This document shows positions 1-10,768 of a DNA stretch of 64,000 bases, one piece after another. The position numbers and the translations under genes are program-made. The stretch is from Apodospora peruviana. Its lineage: Eukaryota > Ascomycota > Sordariomycetes > Sordariales > Lasiosphaeriaceae. How positions within the stretch are numbered: position 1 is the stretch's first letter; the number at the start of each line of letters is the position of its first letter. The notes below the pieces were generated by a model that worked only from the letters and a program-made list of their open reading frames with translations, had not been told where the DNA came from and searched no databases. Location: contig JAUEDM010000005.1 of NCBI GenBank assembly GCA_033439685.1, forward strand, positions 3,038,001 through 3,102,000. Reading direction: 5' to 3'.

Positions 1-58
1 TTGCCGGCGCAGTGGCGGGCGCCGACGAAACTGGCTGTTCGGCCCAGAACCAACCCAT
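1..58 (-). CDS. Probable cytochrome c heme lyase, N-terminal fragment (cut by window edge)
   Basis: Reading leftwards from an ATG at 56-58, the frame stays open to the window edge and gives a 19-residue start, MGWFWAEQPVSSAPATAPA. Fungal holocytochrome c synthases (Cyc3/Cyt2) typically open with MGWFWA followed by a Ser/Ala/Pro-rich stretch. The enzyme attaches haem covalently to apocytochrome c in the mitochondrial intermembrane space. Only the start is visible: the CPV haem-binding motifs and the catalytic core would lie outside the window. The match rests on one short motif recalled from the family, so the call is tentative. The stretch from 59 to 713 separates it from the end of the next gene and shows no other coding signal. 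Confidence 0.5.
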   Translation of the reverse strand, partial: MGWFWAEQPVSSAPATAPA

Positions 59-713
59 TGCGACAACTCGAAGAACTCTTCCCCTACGAAGGTTATGGAT
101 ATGGATTTGATGGTGTCGAAAAGCTGGCACAATGCGCCGCGAGGCAGGATATCAGGTGTGAGGCGGATAGGTACGTATATAAAGTGTCAATGGTGATGGC
201 GAGCTGCTCCCAGAAACCTAAAGCAACCCAGAGAGAAGAAAAAAAGACGCCATAGAAATTTGAGGAACTGCGCCTGCGCGGATAAAGCCGGCCAGGATGA
301 CGCCCTGCATTTTGTCCCCACTGTCCATTGAGGTACGTACCTCAGCTAGTCCCGACCCGGCAAATCTCTGAGATGCCGAATGCTAACCCTGAGCCAGGGT
401 TACACATTGACTTCATCACGACAGTCAGAAAGTCGAAATCATATCCCATGTTTGTTGTCTGGATTAGGGAGCTAGAATTTATGTCCTGCAGTAGTTCAGG
501 CTACAGCCCGTTACTCAATCAGATACCCGTAATCGGGAGGAACAACCACGACAAAGTTGGTCTCCCGCATCATTGAAGCACAAATTTGGTCATGAATGAG
601 ATATCATTATACCTATTTCTCATGTACGCTTCCGCCTAGTCCACTACAAGGTATCTTGAATCAACCCAAACGCCGGCGTTTACAATGCTAACATAAGTAA
701 AGAAACATTGGTT
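59..713. other. Intergenic, no gene recognised
   Basis: This stretch lies between the start of the leftward partial gene at 1-58 and the 3' end of the leftward UbiB-type kinase. It should hold the promoter of the former and the 3' untranslated region and terminator of the latter. The open frames here are short, lack recognisable domains and have no plausible splice partners. Confidence 0.6.
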
Positions 714-2928
714 CTACAACATCGGAGAGAGCAAGTCGTACTTGACACAACGCTCGACCTGGTAAGTGAAGCAGTTAGCGTGTGGCCAAAACAATCTCTC
801 AGAGAGTGTATCCTGAAGGAGAAAAATGGGCACGGGGAGCGCAACTTACATCCTCAATACTAGCCTGCATGAACCTCCTGGTCTCGAGGCCGACCCAGAC
901 CATCAACATGGAAAAGTCTCCTGCCTGGACCATTTCCCTACCGCCCTGTGCACCAAGCTGTCTCAATATCGGCAGGGAACTGCTCAGCAAGTCGATATCC
1001 GGATCTAAGCTCCGGCCGATGCCTTCGAGAAGGAATATGCTAATAACAACATTGACGAAGTCACCTTCCAGGCGGACGTGATGCTGGCGTACCATAGCCA
1101 AAACCTCTTGCAAGATGTCGCCAATCTTCATATTTCCCAGAGCCAGCGTCTTACTCTTGACGCCCAGCACCAAATGCTGCATCTTCAAGGCAAATACTTC
1201 TTCGTCGAGAACGGCATCAGGTTGCCGACATCGGTCACACATCAGATGACCCGCTTTGTAACCATCAAATTCAGCAACGGCGCGGAAGAGATCAAGGAAG
1301 TTGCGGCGGTTGGTGGCATTGAGTTCCGTCACAAGGCCAGTGTCAATAAATATCAGTTGCGGCCGGTAGCCCTCACGATCAATCTTGGCCAGCTCATCCG
1401 CCCATAGTTTCTTGTCGTGGCGGAATGGACGTAGACGGGCGAGGATCTCCTCCGTCACGTCAGTCTCCGGCGCCTGGTGCTGCGGAGGTTGGTCGTTCTT
1501 GCGACGGAAACGGATGTTGGGTCGCTCGGACTCGTAGAACCGCACCATGATATTGCCCGGGTGAAGGTCTGCGTGTACAAAATTGTCCAGCAGCAACATG
1601 CGCAAAAATGCGTCCAAGCCCTCGGAGGCGATGTCATGTTGGAAGACGCCGCCACCGTTCGCCATGAAGTCTGCAAGGGGAATACCATTTGCGAATTCCT
1701 CGATGAGCACGCCGCGCGTGCTGAACTCGGAGTAGGGGTAAGGGAACCAGGCCGTCGTTCGATCCTTGAAGTTCTTGCGGAACATTGTTAGGTTTGCTGC
1801 TTCGATTCGTAGATCCAGTTGCAGTCTCATCATCTCGCCAAATTGGATAACTTCGTCGGGGAGAGACAGCCACTCGATGGTAGGTATCTTGTTCAGCACA
1901 GAAGCAAAGAACCACATGATACGCAGGTCACGTCGCACGGTCCGTTCAACGCCGGGATGGAGAACTTTGACGGCCACATGTGTTGATGGAACGCGCTTCG
2001 GTGTGCTCTTCAGGACTGTCTCGACATTCCTGCGAACGTTTTGCCGCATGTCCGATTCAATAGGGAGAACATCGGGGTCCCCAGGTCCAGCAAGATCTGG
2101 TTTGAGTTTGGCCTTGTAGACCTGGGCAATCGCGCCGACACCCAGTGGCGTCTCGTCAAACTCATCAAATATCTCGTCAAGTGCTCGCCCACCAAAGGCA
2201 GCCCGAATCATCCGCTTCGTGGCGTGGAAGGAGTGCGCCGGCGCGTTGGCGTGCAGCTTTGACATTATATCGCACAGTTCGGTTGGGAAGATGTCCGACC
2301 GAGAAGCCGCCCATTGGCCAAGCTTGATGAAGGATGGCCCTGCCCATTCCATTGCCTTGACCAGAAAGTTGTACCACCACAGCGTCCCCGTGCGCTCATT
2401 GTCGCGGTCTGGCTGGCGCCTCCCGACCCATATTGTTGGCACCGTCAGGATAACGGGCACAAAGATGACAACAAGCTGCAGGAAGCGAACGCCAGTGCAG
2501 ATGGGTTCCCAAATATATAGGTCCAGGAACAGCACAATCTGGTGCCGCAGCCGGGTCAAGCCCCTGTCGTTCTCGTCAACAACCTTTTTCATCTCTTCCC
2601 GCGAGGCTTCAAGCATGCGAATCTCGCTGGTCTTGTCCGTGCCTGTGTTGTCTTCCTCGGAGAGCTCAACAAACGCCGCCGTAGCCAGTACGCCATTCCC
2701 CGATGCTAGCAGGATGCGGGTGCGCGATGCGCTGGAGTGGGCGCGCCACGACCATTGCGATGACTGGGGGCGCGCAGCGGCTCGGCGAGATGACGAGAAT
2801 GTGGAAAAGCCAAATCGGCCGGTTGCCCTCGAGAGTGTCGGAAAGGAGTTCGGAATCGGACTAGAAAATATCGATCGGGGAGCTTGGGCGCGAGGACAGA
2901 GGCGGGTAAACCCAAGAACCAGCCTCAT
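714..2928 (-). CDS. UbiB/ADCK2-family atypical kinase, mitochondrial (Cqd1-like)
   Basis: Two exons (850-2928 and 714-758) joined across a 91-nt intron with GTAAGT donor, CTAAC branch site and CAG acceptor give 707 residues ending CVKYDLLSPML. Reading through the donor instead gives a short artificial tail. The N-terminus is Arg/Ser-rich without acidic residues, as in a mitochondrial presequence, and is followed by a hydrophobic stretch at about residues 131-168. All UbiB hallmarks are present: KLGQ (about 202), the Ala-containing nucleotide loop GVGAIAQV (263), VAVK (318), HADLHPGN catalytic loop (452) and IDTG metal site (528). The family regulates coenzyme Q and lipid homeostasis; the closest characterised relatives are human ADCK2 and yeast Cqd1 (YPL109C). 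The insert of about 70 residues between the catalytic loop and IDTG is long and hydrophilic. Family assignment is firm; the exact orthologue is inferred. Confidence 0.93.
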
Positions 2929-3655
2929 CTCGTCGCCGTCGACCCGGAGGAGGGGGTCGAGCCGGGGAAGCCGATCAAGTTGAATTGGAGGCCAAGGAGA
3001 AGACTATTATTACTAAATCACGGGCTGGGGATTGGCCAGACACTGACCCTCAATCGCATTCTCAATGGTGTCTTGCGTGAAAGAAGACTTCCGCTAGTCG
3101 CTGAGGGGAAACAGTCGACATGTCGTGGAAGGAGTGCCGGTGATAGCAAGATCGCGATGCGCGATACCAGACCAAGTCCCGGATGGACTTTGAAGTCAAT
3201 GGTGGGTGACGTCGTTGACCCGCTGCGCCCCTGGCGTCGTCCATGAGTGTCCCAGCACATGCATGGCCTGCCCTGACCCGAAATTAACCGATGACCGAGC
3301 TGCAGGCCGCGGCGCGGTAAGGGTTAGGGTTGGCTACAACATTGCCAGTGTGGTAGTAGTTTGCTAAGTACGTCCACCCCAAGGTTTTTTGGAAGCTCCA
3401 GGTTATGAATTCGAAAGTTTCAGGGAGATTAAGATATTGTAGTCATTTTGAAGTGTCCTTTCCATTCTAGGATCTGTGAAATATACCTTCAGAACCTAAT
3501 AATCTGTACCACTGGCAGTCTGGGTACTTATCCTAGGGTTCCCTTACAGTAGACTTTGATGATTGTAGCCTACGAGACTTTGTAGACAAAGAGAGTGGTG
3601 CCAAATACTAAGATTGGTGACAATCAGTGAAGCAAAGTTGAAGAGAAGCCTTGTC
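2929..3655. other. Intergenic: promoter of the UbiB kinase and 3' region of the GH71 gene
   Basis: No gene is recognised. A telobox-like stretch (AGGGTTAGGG, about 3321-3330) sits some 390 bp upstream of the kinase start codon. The part right of about 3,350 is more AT-rich and should contain the 3' untranslated region of the GH71 gene. Confidence 0.6.
3321..3330 (+). promoter_or_regulatory. Telobox-like motif AGGGTTAGGG
   Basis: The ten bases match the telomere-repeat-derived box bound by TTAGGG-binding (TBF1/Teb1-like) factors in fungi. It lies upstream of the leftward kinase gene. A single copy can occur by chance, and no paired site is seen. Confidence 0.3.
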
Positions 3656-5368
3656 TTAAACCTGGATTGCCACAGAGTTGAAACAGACCTGCCAGAAAAG
3701 CATTAGCAACTCAAATATCAAGGGACGCATGAACCCAACAGCCAATACTCACATGACTTTCGCACGAGTTTGTGATCTCCGGGCCCCAGGTGGTCTTTCC
3801 ATTCAACGAAAGCGTTACAGGCCCAGTACTGTTGCAGTCAAATGGAATCTCAAAGTACGACAGTGGTGTTGAGCCGTAGATGTTGAAAGTATATTTCTGG
3901 TCTCCGATGGTCACAACGACTGCACCTGGGCCTCTGGAAACTACCATGACCGATATCACATCTCTGGCTCCATGTGCTGCAGATCCGGAACCGCACTGGC
4001 CCCATTTGGTGTCTGTTTCGAGGCGAATAATTAGACACATGGCCACGAAAGAAGAACAGATGAGAAATTTCCAGCTTACCGCCATCGTGTCCGGCATGGA
4101 TGGAGGTTGTCCGATACCAAGCTATCGCAACGTCATCTCCTGGGTGATCGATGTTGGGAGAACCTGCCTTGTAGGCGGTAATCAAGTAGGGCAGTACCGC
4201 TCGGAGGGCAGAATGCGGGTACTTATTGACATATTTGTGTGCGCCTGGTACAATTTGCTCAGGGATGGTGTCGCAGATGTAACTCGACTCGCCAAAATCA
4301 TTCCCTACATCATTGTTAGCCGGTTCAATTGCACGCTCATCGGGCTGATATGGTAGACAGTACAGGTGATAATCTGGACATAATCGGGCATGATCTCCAT
4401 CACTTGCTGCCAGCGGTCATGCCACAGAGATTCACTGGAGGAGTACCAGTTCTTATTCCACTGCGGCAAATCTGACATGAATAGTTAGCGGTGTATTTGA
4501 ATCTGGGAGGAGGTTGATCCAAAATGGGGTTGGCATACTCGTGTAGAAGTAAGGGCTAACGCCCATCATGTACTTCTTCCCACGCAATGCATGTTTGTAC
4601 GCCCTGTCCTCGTCTGCCGTCATTTTGGTTTGGCCAGCTTTCGGCCAAGCATCCCACGAGACTATCACAGTCAGTCAACACGTTAGGTATGATGAACATG
4701 GTAGCAACTCACAAGCACCATCGATAATATCCAGCTTCTCTCCAACACCATATGGTCCGATGCTGGACCAGTCAGGGACAAGAAATATTCCGCCTGTCTG
4801 CTCGCGGACCGCATTCCAGTTCTCAGCCCACGCAGGACCTTCGAAGGTCGACACGAATGGCTTTCCGTCAACAACCATCTGCGCGCTGGAGTTACTGTAG
4901 TGGTTGATTAGATCAGCCACTTGGTTGACCTCCCACTCTCCGCATGCCATACTGTGGGATTGAAACAGCACTGGAGTCAGCCAACACGGAACAGCGGGCT
5001 AGAAAGGTAAAGATGGTCCGAGAAAGGAGTCAACGCACTCAAAAGACAGAAAAAGAACAAAGTCTCCTGCCTGCTCAGCGGCCTGGTAGGCTTGTTGAAG
5101 CTGCTCATTGGTATGTGTATCGGAAGGGCCAATGTTCAAGGCAAAGCCATCAATACCAGCTTGCTTAGCAGTATTGATATCGTGCACCCACACATCCAAC
5201 GCTTGGCCAAAGGTGATGCCGACCTATCGAGAGACCGTAGATTAGAAACCATGCGGTTAAAAATGAAGTGAATATGTATACCATATAATGAGCAAACACC
5301 TTGCGGTCGGCAGACTTTGCAGGCGCCTTCTTGTTCATATGTTCTTTGATTTTTGACAGGAAGCCCAT
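3656..5368 (-). CDS. GH71 alpha-1,3-glucanase (mutanase), 8 exons
   Basis: The eight exons are 5282-5368, 5039-5223, 4713-4951, 4539-4661, 4364-4471, 4080-4304, 3753-4012 and 3656-3688. All introns are GT-AG and 51-87 nt long. The joined frame encodes 419 residues with the GH71 landmarks in order: VFAHYMVGIT near the start, GIDGFALNIGPSD, FLSFDMACGEW, KPFVSTFEGP, AFSWDAWP, YFYTNLPQWNKNW and the catalytic-region motif ITWNDFGESSYI. The family hydrolyses alpha-1,3-glucan of fungal cell walls, acting in wall remodelling or mycoparasitism. No signal peptide is visible: the start MGFLSKIKEHMNKK is basic and hydrophilic, and an in-frame stop lies 24 nt upstream of the ATG. The protein also ends soon after the catalytic domain, with no carbohydrate-binding module. 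It could be an intracellular form, or an upstream exon was missed. Confidence 0.9.
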
Positions 5369-6519
5369 GTTATCTGAGCTTGTGGCAGCTGTCTACAAGA
5401 TCAGCACCTGGCCAGCAGCCATGAAGCTTGTTTGAAGCCACTTTAGCAGCTGATGCACACCCAACATGGCAAGCTAGCTGGGAAACTGCAAGGGGGAGAG
5501 GGGTTCAGAGGTGATATGACGCCGCACCTTCATCAATGAACGTGTCTAGGCGCAGTTGAAATGTGTTAGCTCTCGTGAGCCGCTGTGGATTCAAGGCACA
5601 AACAGCTTACTCAATTTATCAATAAAGGGTGAAAATCTGCCCATATTGCCTGCAGTTGTAGTAACCAACATTCCAAGTAGCGGGCTTATCCAAGGTGATG
5701 GACGACGTGGTAATAAATGATCAGAGAAATGGATGCCTAAGAAATACGTACCCGTCATGCTCTTGGCGTCGACGCTAACAACATTAGGCGAGTGTCTGCT
5801 CTATCAATCAGATATAGACACTCTCCACTGGCATGGGAGCTACTCAGTTTGTACGTATATAGGGTAATATGTGACCCGTTCCCGTGCAGGCACAGAACTA
5901 ATTCAAATGCTTGGAATCTCGGCCCGCGTTCTCTAACTTGGTCGATGATTCAGTAATATTTTAAAGTACTCGCAAAATCTGTGTCGACGCATGCTTACCT
6001 TGCCGCCCAGGTCAATAACGCAAAAGAATTACGAGACAAGTAGATGAACTGTGGAGTGCATGCAGGTGCCCGAACCTCGCTTCTCTGTGCAGCAAAACCG
6101 GCGAAGATTCAGGTTGTTGAGCAATGCTTAGCTTTTTATAACGAGACAAATAGCACTGCGAGTAGAGAACTGAGAATTTGAGATGTTAATCGCCAGAAAT
6201 CTGAAAGAGAGCAGTTTGGAATAGTTGATGATGGTCCGAGATTGAGTTCAAACATTGAACTCCGAATGAAAGAGCATGCATGACTAAACAGACAAATGCA
6301 TTGTCTATGTGGGGCAGCCTCTGCCGGCAGGCAATTTGGCGGGGCATTGGCTTGTGACACAGTGCAGGGCAGCGTAGCCATTTTCCGGAACGGGTTTAAA
6401 TTTTCCCACAGAACTTCGATTTTGGCTCCGCACACTCACAATTTTGGTAAATTTCGTGCCCCTACAATCACCGACTTTACACACATCTCGCCGTCATCAA
6501 CCTCGATCACGTCGCAACA
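5369..6519. other. Divergent intergenic region between the GH71 and RPS28 genes
   Basis: This 1.15 kb holds the promoters of the leftward GH71 gene and the rightward ribosomal protein gene. The last 100 bp before the RPS28 ATG are CT/CA-rich, as in leaders of highly expressed fungal genes. Several potential splice donors and acceptors occur just upstream of the GH71 ATG on the minus strand, but I found no convincing extra coding exon. Confidence 0.5.
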
Positions 6520-6860
6520 ATGGACTCCTCAAAGGCCCCCGTCAAGCTCGTCAAGGTGACCCGAGTTCTCGGCCGTACCGGTACGAATTTGAATTCCCCA
6601 GACCAGCGAAAATTTGAAGCGCAGAAGACTGACAAGGATGGAAATTGATCAGGCTCTCGTGGTGGCGTCACCCAGGTGCGCGTCGAGTTCATGGACGACC
6701 AGACCCGCTCCATCATCCGCAACGTCAAGGGCCCAGGTACGCGAAGCCCCGAATTACCATGTCTGGGTGTAGAATCTGACATTTTATGTGTGCTGCAGTG
6801 CGCGAGGACGACATCCTCTGCCTCCTCGAGTCCGAGCGTGAGGCTCGCCGTCTCAGATAA
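6520..6860 (+). CDS. RPS28: 40S ribosomal protein eS28
   Basis: Three exons (6520-6580, 6653-6736, 6799-6860) with introns of 72 and 62 nt encode 68 residues, the normal length of eS28. The product reads VKLVKVTRVLGRTGSRGGVT at the start and ends SEREARRLR, both near-invariant in eukaryotes. eS28 sits on the small-subunit head near the mRNA exit and helps to shape the E site. Both introns interrupt codons: the first after the first base of a Gly codon in RTGSRGG, the second after the first base of a Val codon in GPVRED. Short intron-rich ribosomal protein genes are usual in filamentous ascomycetes. Confidence 0.98.
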
Positions 6861-8762
6861 AACCCGACACTGTGAGAAGGGTGAATGGAAAGGGATATAC
6901 GTCATCTTGGCCTTTTTTTCTGGGAGGACTGCCTTGGTGACTTTCGGTCATGGGAATATGGGTTATCATGGATTGGAGTTCGGTAGAACGGCATCACCAT
7001 GATTCGCTTTCTCCCACAAAATATACACGACGCTAGGGTTTGCGTGTATTCTGCAGTTGTTGCTCTCATGACGCTGCTGGCGGATGTGAGGCGTTCATCT
7101 CTGAGAAGAAACCCAGTGGCTCTGGATGTGAATAATCGAGATGTTCGAGTATGAGCTCCTTAAATTTACCACCATCACATCACTGGGAATGCGTTACTAT
7201 GGTTGTCTGTCTTGTCTTTCCTCTGACTAACAGCTCTTCGGACTATGAAAGCGGATGGACCCCGCCTGGGTACGGAGAACTCAGCAGCGGCCGCAATATT
7301 GTGCGCTCAGTTCGTCCGCATGGCATGTTGCAGTTCGGCCAACTCTTCAAGTCGCACTCCAGCCATCCAGGTTTCTAATGTTCCGGTATCGGAAAAGCAG
7401 GTGCAATGCGGTATTCATCTAAGCCAACGGCTTCTCGGGTCTGGTTCCAAACTTCCAATTACCTTCATTCTGCTCGCTCTTAGCCTGCCTGGCCCGCGTC
7501 CAAGACCCATGCCCTTCAGTGGAGGGTTGTCTCGTCGATCGCCGTCTTTAACGCGAGCGAATTTGAGCAAGACTACAAGAACTACCTGATATCTCCTGGA
7601 AAAGGAGTCCGGCCTATCGTAGCTCAAGTGACATCGATTCGGTAGATCGAGTACCGATTTGGACACTGATGCCGCGGTTCACCCTGCTCCGAAGTTACAA
7701 GGGAAACAGGCCCACCCCCGCAAGAATGAAGGTGCAGTGGGTATGCATCGATGTGAACTACCAGGTCATGGATTTTGTATTCTGTTCCATCTTCCTCAGT
7801 ACCACTGATCTCAGTATGATCGAGCTGGTCGTGTCCTCCTCGGCTGCTTCCCTATCTAGAATATCGCCTTGGGACCAGACCATGTGTACAAGTAGGAAAA
7901 AGGAATAACTGGTCACTGCAGGGCCGTGGCATACCATTGTGTTTATGAGAGTACCGATGCAAAGCATGAATATAATCTCCGATAATAAGCATGTGAAGCC
8001 AAGACTCAAGGGGACACCGATATAGGTTGGTAGTGTCAGAAGTGCTGGTAACTGAACGGTAAATTACCTGCGCTAGGCGAAAATTGTATTCGAGAAGACC
8101 TACGAGTAATCCAGGTTGGAAGACAACATGTAGCTGACCAGTCAAGTTCAAGTCATCATATGGCTTTCTTTTTTCTTCTCGTCGGATCGTACAGCCGAAA
8201 AACACTTGCACCAACGCCAGAGACGGGTAAACACAAGCTTGACAATCCACAAATACACCGTCTTGGCAGCACGTAAAATAAACAAATCCTCCGAAACCCA
8301 TAATCAGGAAAACAAGTATGTTTCGTACTCTGGACGACTATTTCTTCCTAGTTCCTGTTGTTTGTTTCGGGGGTCACGATGCAAGCCCTACCCCTTGTCC
8401 TGATACGACTCTGTGCCCCGGATTTTCTATATGCGGAGAAGAGCCTCGAATTCATTCCGCCAATGGTGTAGATCCAATAATCTAGATGCGGCTTGGCCAT
8501 GCCGTCCTCGATCCGGGAACCGAGATCAAGGGATCGCTGTTACCTTGCTCTGGTCAAGGTAATTTAGTTATAAAGTTTCCATGTGCTATCATTCCCATGA
8601 TGAAACTGTAGGTCCTACGCATTCCTTTGACCGTATCAGGTGCAGTCGGTGCTGTCGTCACTCGTCAGCTGTTTGGTCTCAATCACGCTCGTGTTTAAGT
8701 CAGTGGAATTGTGCACCTCCTTACACCGGAGTCGGGCCTGTTCTACCAAGACGACCGTAATC
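6861..8762. other. Intergenic, 1.9 kb, no gene recognised
   Basis: It contains the RPS28 3' region and the promoter of the PL4 lyase. Open frames up to about 149 codons occur on both strands, but they show no domain, codon bias or conserved splice pattern. A longer N-terminus for the lyase could in principle start at 8640, but that start would bury the signal peptide. Confidence 0.5.
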
Positions 8763-10448
8763 ATGGGGTTCAGATTAGGAATTCAGTTCGCCGTCTTGTC
8801 CACCTCCCTCTTTGTTTCAGGGGTTCTTGGAGCCTTTGGCTACACGTCCTCGGGGAACAACTTTCTCATCGATGCCGGCTCTTCAAACACACTGGTCTTC
8901 TCTGTGAGCAAATCCAGCTGCGATATCAACTCGATCAAGTACCGGGGCACAGAGCTCCAGTATGGCAGCCAAGGAACACACATCGGTTCTGGTCTTGGGA
9001 CCGCAACCGTGTCGATCAGCCAGATCACTGGGTCCTCCAAATACATCAAGGTCACCTGCGTGACGTCGACCTTGACACACTACATGGTTGTCCGCGAAGG
9101 TGACAGCACCATCTTCATGGCCACTTATATCACCACCGAACCTTCGATAGGCGAACTTCGCTTCATCGCTCGCCTCCTGCCGGACAAGCTCCCCAATGAG
9201 TACCCCTACGGCGATGTTTCAAATACGAACGGCGCCACCAGCACGGTCGAGGGTTCCGATGTCTTTGTCGTCAATGGCCAGACTCGGTCCAAGTTCTACT
9301 CATCGACGAGGTTCATTGACGAGGATGTCCACTGCGTCTACGGCGGCAGCGATCTGATGCACGTGTGCATAATGACACCACAGCAGGAGTCTTCCTCCGG
9401 TGGCCCTTTCTTCCGCGACATCGACTCCAACAATGCCGGCGCCTCCACGAATCTGTACAACTACATGAACAGCGGCCACGTGCAAACTGAGCCTTACCGT
9501 ACTGGCCTCCATGGTCCGTATCTGATGCAGTTCTCACGCTCGGGCATTCCTAGCGTCAAGAGCGTCGATACCTCGTGGTTTGGGGAGTTAGGAATAACAG
9601 GCTACGTTGCCGATTCTGGCCGCGGAACAGTCTCGGGGACCGCTTCGGGTGTGCAGAGCGGATTGCAAGGCGTTGTACACTGGTACAACAGCGCTGCGCA
9701 GTACTGGACCAAGACGAACTCCAACGGCGGCTTCACCTCGCCCAAGATGAAGCCTGGCACCTACACCATGGTCCTGTACCAGACTGAGTTCAAGATCGCC
9801 AGCACCTCTGTCAATGTCAACGCCGGTAGTACGACGACCATGAACATTGCAGGTTCCTTCAACACAGCACGAAACACTCTGTTCAAGATCGGCGAGTACG
9901 ATGGTCAGCCAACCGGGTTCCGCAACGCTGACAAGTTCCTGCGGATGCACCCGTCCGACAGCCGGATGATCAGCTGGGGTCCTCTCACCTACACTGTGGG
10001 AAGCTCTGCCCTCACTGACTTCCCCATGGCTGTGTTCCAGAACGTCAACAACCCAGTGACAATCCGGTTCACGCTCTCGAGCGCCCCGGGCGCAGCTACA
10101 CTCCGCATTGCAACAACGCTGAGTTTTGCAGGAAGCCGCCCACAGGCAACTGTCAATGGCTGGTCGGGTCCGGCACCAAGTGCACCTACCAAGATCGACA
10201 GCCGCGGTGTCACGCGTGGTGCGTATAGGGGTTACGGGGAGGTGTACACCGTGAGCATACCGTCTGGAAAACTTGTTGCCGGTAGCAATACTATCACGAT
10301 CAGCTCCATCTCTGGTAGTAGCGGGGATACGTTTTTGAACCCCAACTTTGTAAGTTTGATTCCACCCGAACCTTGGTCCCTTTGCATTCAAAGAGGCCTT
10401 ACTAACCCAAGCGCATAGATTTTTGATTGCGTCGAGTTATACACCTGA
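8763..10448 (+). CDS. Secreted rhamnogalacturonan lyase, PL4
   Basis: Two exons (8763-10349 and 10419-10448) encode 538 residues; the 69-nt intron adds the conserved tail IFDCVELYT. The ATG at 8763 is preferred over in-frame upstream codons because it gives a clean signal peptide (hydrophobic core LGIQFAVLSTSLFVSGVLG, cleavage near AFGYTSS). The three-domain layout of PL4 is visible: the catalytic beta-sandwich to about residue 275, a fibronectin III-like middle domain (about 330-405) and a C-terminal carbohydrate-binding-like jelly roll. By motif, K177 in TRSKFYS and H239 in NSGH correspond to the catalytic Lys and His of the Aspergillus aculeatus enzyme. It cleaves alpha-1,4 bonds between rhamnose and galacturonate in the rhamnogalacturonan-I backbone by beta-elimination, outside the cell. 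It converges on a sugar-porter gene 320 bp away. Confidence 0.95.
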
Positions 10449-10768
10449 GCTCGTCCGACGGTTTTCTATATACTACTCTTCAGCTTCTTTGTGTCTGAGT
10501 CCAGGGGGTCCAAGACAACCTAGTATCAGGAGCTGCATCTCATCCCATAGCAGAGGAAGAGAATGCCATATCCTGCAGCTAAGAGAGCAGGTGAAAGCAG
10601 TAGCAGCAGAAACATAGTTGTTCGCTACACTTGGATGCATATGAATGTACTACCCAAATAATCCAAGACACTTGCTGTATCCAAATACGCCATGAAAACG
10701 CCCACCAATGAAACCCCGTCAAATACACCATAGATGACTTGTTGATACTTACTCCGACATAAATGGTA

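Noticed and set aside
2219..2983. 254-codon open frame on the plus strand
   Set aside because: It is antisense to the UbiB kinase, which has all family motifs; the product is Arg/Ser-rich with no domain.
9588..10391. 267-codon open frame on the minus strand
   Set aside because: It is opposite the PL4 lyase exon and reflects its codon bias; no domain and an atypical Arg/Cys-rich composition.
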